From: Ruminococcaceae bacterium UBA6857
Lineage (GTDB): Bacteria; Bacillota; Clostridia; Oscillospirales; Acutalibacteraceae
Length of the DNA: 8,266 nt
Assembly: GCA_002451715.1 (NCBI GenBank)
Contig: DKDD01000100.1
Location: forward strand, 18,721 to 26,986
Reading direction: 5' to 3'
The notes beneath the pieces are model-generated. The model searched no databases. It had not been told where the DNA came from and saw nothing but the letters and a program-made list of their open reading frames with translations. Below are positions 5,313 through 8,266 of the stretch, one piece after another; positions within the stretch are counted from its first letter, which is position 1; every line of letters starts with the position of its first letter. The position numbers and the translations under genes were made by a program.

Positions 5313-5435
5313 AAAAAATAAAAACCGGGCGGAAAACTTTGGCCGGAGCGTCACTGCCGGCATCTCTTTTGCCCGATACCGTAAAGTTCGCGGCGCATGA
5401 GGACGCACTTTTCACCTCAAAGTTCTCCGCGCCTC
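5286..5435 (-). ncRNA. Candidate structured small RNA (about 150 nt), unassigned family
   Basis: A non-coding stretch with a long-range 13-bp helix: GCGGAGAACTTTG (5418-5430) pairs with CAAAGTTTTCCGC (5329-5341) when read on the minus strand, with one G-U pair. Inside it, GGTATC (5375-5380) pairs with GATGCC (5359-5364), again with one G-U. An alternative, GCCGG/CCGGC (5357-5361/5342-5346), competes with the second helix. A terminator with a third G-U pair follows (5286-5312). All three G-U pairs become A-C mismatches on the plus strand, pointing to minus-strand transcription. TTGACA (5464-5469) lies at a suitable distance, but the hexamer 17 nt below it (AACACT) is a poor -10. It lacks the signatures of SRP RNA, RNase P RNA or tmRNA. 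It is not the leader of the MATE gene, whose promoter lies beyond it. Confidence 0.5.
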
Positions 5436-5519
5436 AAATTAGTGTTGTCCGGTTAATTCTATATGTCAACTCTGAGTAAAACTTCTGTCGAATTTCGTTT
5501 TCGGGTTGTTTTTAAACTC

Positions 5520-5548
5520 TTGACACTTTACGATTAGTTATTTATAAT
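5520..5548 (+). promoter_or_regulatory. Consensus sigma-A promoter of the MATE gene
   Basis: TTGACA (5520-5525), 17-nt spacer, TATAAT (5543-5548): a perfect match to both hexamers. The expected start near 5555 lies inside the Fur-like box at 5548-5562. A perfect promoter overlapped by an operator suggests strong expression when derepressed. Confidence 0.9.
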
Positions 5549-5562
5549 GGTAATGATTATCA
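5548..5562. promoter_or_regulatory. Fur-like box on the MATE promoter
   Basis: TGGTAATGATTATCA matches the Bacillus-type 7-1-7 Fur box TGATAATNATTATCA at all positions but one (third base G for A). It fits the related Zur (TCGTAATNATTACGA) and PerR (TTATAATNATTATAA) boxes less well. It begins at the last base of the -10 box and is centred on the expected transcription start, so a bound metal-loaded repressor would block the promoter. The regulator itself is not in the window. Confidence 0.6.
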
Positions 5563-5569
5563 GCATTTT

Positions 5570-5601
5570 GAAAGGACGCGGAAAACCGCGCTGTATTTAT
5601 T
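5570..5601 (+). promoter_or_regulatory. Hairpin-spaced ribosome binding site of the MATE gene
   Basis: GAAAGGA (5570-5576) is a 7-nt complement of the 16S rRNA 3' end but lies 25 nt before ATG 5602, too far for normal use. Immediately after it, CGCGG-AAAA-CCGCG (5577-5590) forms a 5-bp all-GC hairpin. With this folded, the Shine-Dalgarno sits 11 nt from the ATG. No nearer Shine-Dalgarno is present. Confidence 0.55.
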
Positions 5602-7011
5602 ATGATTAAAAAGTATCTCGGCGACAAACCTTTTTGGCGCGTAACACTCAAACTCGGTTTTCCGATCGCCGTTCAAAACATGCTCACAAGCTCTTTTGCA
5701 ATTGTCGATACGCTTATGGTAAGCAGACTCGGCGACGTTGCTCTTTCTTCGGTCGGAATGGCAGGTCAGTGGAGCTGGTTCATGAGCATAATAAGCTTTG
5801 GAATCTGCTCGGGAATGTCGGTTTTTGCCGCGCAGTATTGGGGAATCAAAAACTATAAAGCCATGCGCCGCGTTCTCGGGATTTCGCTTTTGTTCATCAC
5901 GGTGCTTTCGGCTGTTTTCCTTTTCCCGGCGTTTTTTGCCCCGGAAAAGGTTATCGCAATCTTCAACAAAGACCCGGGTGTAATTGCTTCCGGTAGCAGC
6001 TATATGAAAATTGCCTGTTTCTCCTATCCTGCCGTTGTTTTGTCTGTTATTCTTTCCGGCTTTTTGAGAAACATTGAAAAAGTTAAAGTTCCGATGTATG
6101 TTTCAATGGTCACAACGGTGCTCAATGCCTTTTTCAACTATGGTTTTATCTTTGGAAAATTCGGTCTTCCCGAAATGGGCGTTGCCGGCGCGGCAACCGC
6201 AACCTGCATTTCTTCGTGGTCCGGCCCGGTGCTTCTTATTATAATTTCGCTTTTCCAAAAGAATCACCTTGTAAAATCGCCAAAAGATATTTTTTCTTTC
6301 AAGCCGCGGCATCTTCTTGAATTTATTCGCCGTGCAATTCCGGTTGTTATCAACGAATCGCTTTGGTCATTCGGAATTTTTGTTCTCAACATCATTTATT
6401 CAAACATGGGCTACGAATACTATGCGGCGGTCACGATTGTTAAAACTTTCTCCGACCTTTCGTTCGCGTTCTTTGTCGGCCTTTGCAATGCTTGCATAAT
6501 TATGGTCGGAAAATCGGTCGGTTCGGGCAAAATCGAACGCGCCGTTCAAGACGCTCACCGTTTTTCGTTCGTCGTTCCGCTTGTTGCGGTTTTCGTTGGC
6601 GCACTGATGGTAATTTTCCGCAGTCAGCTCATTTCAATCTTCAACATGGGCAATAACATCTCAGACCTTTCGCTTTCAACAGCGATGACGATTGCACTTT
6701 TCCTTGGGTGCGAACTTCCGATAAAAATGATTTCATATGTTCAGGTTGTCGGAATTTTCCGCTCCGGCGGCGACACATTCATGGCAATGCTTTGCGACAT
6801 CGGTTCGCTTTGGTTTCTTGCAATTCCGGCAACGCTTCTTGCGGCAAAAGTTTTTTCGCTTCCGTTCATTGCCGTTTTCATGATTGCGTATCTTTCGGAG
6901 GATATCCCGAAAAGTATTTTCTGTGTCATTCGCCACCGCTCGCTTCGATGGCTGAAACCCGTTACCGAAGAGGGTCTTAAAGCAAAAGAAGAATATTTTA
7001 AAAATAAATAA
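5602..7011 (+). CDS. MATE-family multidrug/metabolite efflux transporter
   Basis: A 469-residue integral membrane protein of usual MATE length, with about 12 hydrophobic segments in two related halves. The first half begins WRVTLKLGFPIAVQNMLTSSFAIVDTLMVSRLGDVALSSVG (12-52) and contains GVAGAATATCISSW; the second begins RRAIPVVINESLWSFGIFVLNIIYSNMG and contains GIFRSGGDTFMAMLCDIGSLW, the second-half hallmark. MATE proteins export drugs or small metabolites in exchange for Na+ or H+; the substrate here is unknown. The start is fixed by the N-terminal match to the family, although the Shine-Dalgarno is unusually far away and hairpin-spaced. The gene has a perfect promoter overlapped by a Fur-like box, which suggests metal- or iron-dependent control and possibly an iron-related substrate (inference). 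The GH3 glycosidase gene follows after 34 nt without a terminator. Confidence 0.93.
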   Translation: MIKKYLGDKPFWRVTLKLGFPIAVQNMLTSSFAIVDTLMVSRLGDVALSSVGMAGQWSWFMSIISFGICSGMSVFAAQYWGIKNYKAMRRVLGISLLFITVLSAVFLFPAFFAPEKVIAIFNKDPGVIASGSSYMKIACFSYPAVVLSVILSGFLRNIEKVKVPMYVSMVTTVLNAFFNYGFIFGKFGLPEMGVAGAATATCISSWSGPVLLIIISLFQKNHLVKSPKDIFSFKPRHLLEFIRRAIPVVINESLWSFGIFVLNIIYSNMGYEYYAAVTIVKTFSDLSFAFFVGLCNACIIMVGKSVGSGKIERAVQDAHRFSFVVPLVAVFVGALMVIFRSQLISIFNMGNNISDLSLSTAMTIALFLGCELPIKMISYVQVVGIFRSGGDTFMAMLCDIGSLWFLAIPATLLAAKVFSLPFIAVFMIAYLSEDIPKSIFCVIRHRSLRWLKPVTEEGLKAKEEYFKNK

Positions 7012-7045
7012 GCTTTTTCACAATCCAAAAAAGGAGGAAATAAAA

Positions 7046-8266
7046 TTGAGCATTAAAAGAAAAATTAGAAACAGCGTCATGCGCGGCGTCGGAACGATTG
7101 TCAATGCTGTTACCGATTCCGTTTCGCAAACAAAAGCCGGCGCAGGTTCCGGCGAAACTTCAAGCGAAAGCCTTTCCGATCTTTGCAGAAAAGTCGGCGC
7201 AGAAGGCATTGTTCTTCTCAAAAACCAAAACAACGTTCTTCCCCTTTCAAAAGACAGGGTTGTTTCTGTTTTCGGAAGAGTTCAAAAGAACTGGTTTTAT
7301 GTCGGCTACGGTTCCGGCGGCGACGTAAACGCGCCTTACAGAGTCAATCTTCTTGACGGTCTTCGCGCAAACGAAGATATCACAATTAACGAAGAGCTTG
7401 CAAAAATTTATGAAGATTGGTGCGAGAAAAATCCGCCCGACGACGGTTTTTGGGGCAACTGGCCGATGAGCTATGACGAAATGCCGATTTCAAGAAAGAC
7501 CGTTCAGCAGGCCGCAAAAAACAGCGACACGGCAATTGTTGTTATCGGCAGAGCCGCCGGCGAAGACAGGGAAAACACCCTCACCGAAGGCAGCTACTAC
7601 CTTACGGGCGAAGAGCGCTCTCTTCTTTCAAAAGTCTGCTCTTCTTTCAGAAAAACAGTTGTTTTGCTTGATTGCGGAAGCATTATGGACATGGCATGGG
7701 TCAACGAGTTTGACATTTCGGCCGTTCTTTATGTTTGGCAGTGCGGAATGGAAAGCGGAAACTGCGTTGCAGACGTTCTTTCCGGCAAAGTTTCTCCCTG
7801 CGGAAAACTTGCGGACACAATTGCCGAAAAATACAACTACTATCCGTCGGCACGCTTTTTCGGCGGAAGAAACTTCAACAACTATACCGAAGACATTTTT
7901 GTCGGATACAGATATTTTGAAACATTCAGAAAAGACAAGGTTCTTTTCCCGTTCGGCTTCGGTCTGAGCTATACAAGATTTGAAGGCAAGGTTACAAGAG
8001 TGACCCGTTCGGACAAAAACGAAATCAACCTTTGGGCAGACATCAAAAACATCGGCGAAAGAGACGGAAAATATGTTGCCGAACTTTATCTTTCCGCTCC
8101 GCAGGGAAGACTCGGAAAAGCCGAAAGAGTTCTTGTTGCCTATGAAAAAACAAAGACCCTTGCTCCGGGCGAAGTTCAAAAAATCAAACTTACGTTCAAT
8201 CTTGCCGACTTTGCTTCATATGACGACAGCGGAGCAACCGGAAACATCAATTCTTACGTTCTTGAC
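7046..8266 (+). CDS. Glycoside hydrolase family 3 with inverted domain order (beta-glucosidase-like), 5' part
   Basis: An open frame of 407 codons running off the right edge. It starts at TTG 7046, eight nt after a perfect AAGGAGG (7031-7037); the start reads MSIKRKIRNSVMRGVG. The part seen is the domain normally at the GH3 C-terminus: EGIVLLKNQNNVLPL (53-67), GRAAGEDREN (168-177), CGMESG (233-238), GKLADT (253-258) and YTEDIFVGYRYFE...FPFGFGLSYT (280-310). A fibronectin-III-like domain follows (about 315-390: ADIKNIGERDGKYVAELYLSAP...TLAPGE). This is the swapped order known from Ruminococcus and Butyrivibrio GH3 enzymes, with the catalytic barrel and its Asp nucleophile expected downstream of the window. 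No signal peptide is seen, so it probably acts in the cytoplasm on imported oligosaccharides. Exact substrate unknown. Confidence 0.9.
   Translation, partial: MSIKRKIRNSVMRGVGTIVNAVTDSVSQTKAGAGSGETSSESLSDLCRKVGAEGIVLLKNQNNVLPLSKDRVVSVFGRVQKNWFYVGYGSGGDVNAPYRVNLLDGLRANEDITINEELAKIYEDWCEKNPPDDGFWGNWPMSYDEMPISRKTVQQAAKNSDTAIVVIGRAAGEDRENTLTEGSYYLTGEERSLLSKVCSSFRKTVVLLDCGSIMDMAWVNEFDISAVLYVWQCGMESGNCVADVLSGKVSPCGKLADTIAEKYNYYPSARFFGGRNFNNYTEDIFVGYRYFETFRKDKVLFPFGFGLSYTRFEGKVTRVTRSDKNEINLWADIKNIGERDGKYVAELYLSAPQGRLGKAERVLVAYEKTKTLAPGEVQKIKLTFNLADFASYDDSGATGNINSYVLD

Larger units (their letters stand above)
5188..5601. other. Intergenic regulatory block between divergent operons
   Basis: These 414 nt hold no convincing protein gene. 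From left to right they carry the leader and promoter of the leftward ABC operon, a candidate minus-strand small RNA with terminator, about 50 nt (5470-5519) in which nothing is recognised, then the rightward MATE promoter, a Fur-like box and a structured ribosome-binding region. Confidence 0.7.

Noticed and set aside
4924..5400. 158-codon plus-strand open frame opposite the permease and into the intergenic block
   Set aside because: Antisense to the ABC permease N-terminus and its ribosome-binding site; Lys/Asn/Glu-rich translation without a domain, and it crosses the terminator and structured RNA region.
5329..5430. MITE or small mobile element with 13-bp terminal repeats
   Set aside because: No target-site duplication is seen outside the arms, and the single mismatch is a G-U pair on the strand that also carries a terminator, which fits an RNA better.
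7628..8179. 183-codon minus-strand open frame opposite the GH3 gene
   Set aside because: The plus frame has unbroken GH3 motifs throughout; this frame is its complement and shows no domain.
1..8266. CRISPR array or tandem repeats
   Set aside because: No regularly spaced direct repeats were seen on reading through either strand.

Overview
The window looks like chromosomal DNA of a low-to-middle GC Bacillota bacterium, most likely a gut-type Clostridia (Oscillospiraceae/Ruminococcaceae-like). The grounds are strong GGAGG-type Shine-Dalgarno sites with frequent TTG/GTG starts, near-consensus sigma-A promoters, a DnaD-domain plus DnaC/DnaI pair of the Gram-positive helicase-loading type, and a GH3 glycosidase of the domain-swapped type common in rumen and gut Clostridia. 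The assignment is inference from gene content only.

Left part (1-1290), AT-rich and accessory in character. A small membrane protein (minus strand, cut by the window edge) and a 68-residue XRE-type regulator are transcribed divergently. Their promoters overlap, and two copies of one 16-bp palindrome flank them, so the regulator probably controls both genes. A bidirectional terminator separates the regulator from a minus-strand phd-doc toxin-antitoxin pair whose genes overlap by 4 bp and which has its own promoter. The pair lies just past the 3' end of a tRNA-Thr(CGU) gene and is separated from it by a terminator.

Middle part (1400-5280), all minus strand and probably one operon read right to left: ABC-2 export permease (Wzm/TagG type), its ATPase (Wzt/TagH type), a DnaD-domain replication protein and a DnaC/DnaI-family helicase loader. 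Gaps are 15, 19 and 33 nt. A strong extended -10 promoter lies ahead of the permease. Cell-surface glycan export and replicative helicase loading thus seem to share one transcript.

Intergenic block 5188-5601 (414 nt, no protein gene). It holds the ABC-operon promoter, a candidate structured small RNA on the minus strand ending in an intrinsic terminator, and, on the plus strand, a perfect-consensus promoter with a Fur-like box on its start site. Next comes an unusual ribosome-binding region in which a hairpin sits between the Shine-Dalgarno sequence and the start codon.

Right part (5602-8266), plus strand: a MATE-family efflux transporter followed after 34 nt by the first 407 codons of a GH3 glycosidase with the C-terminal-type domain placed first. 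The gene runs off the window. The two may be co-transcribed.
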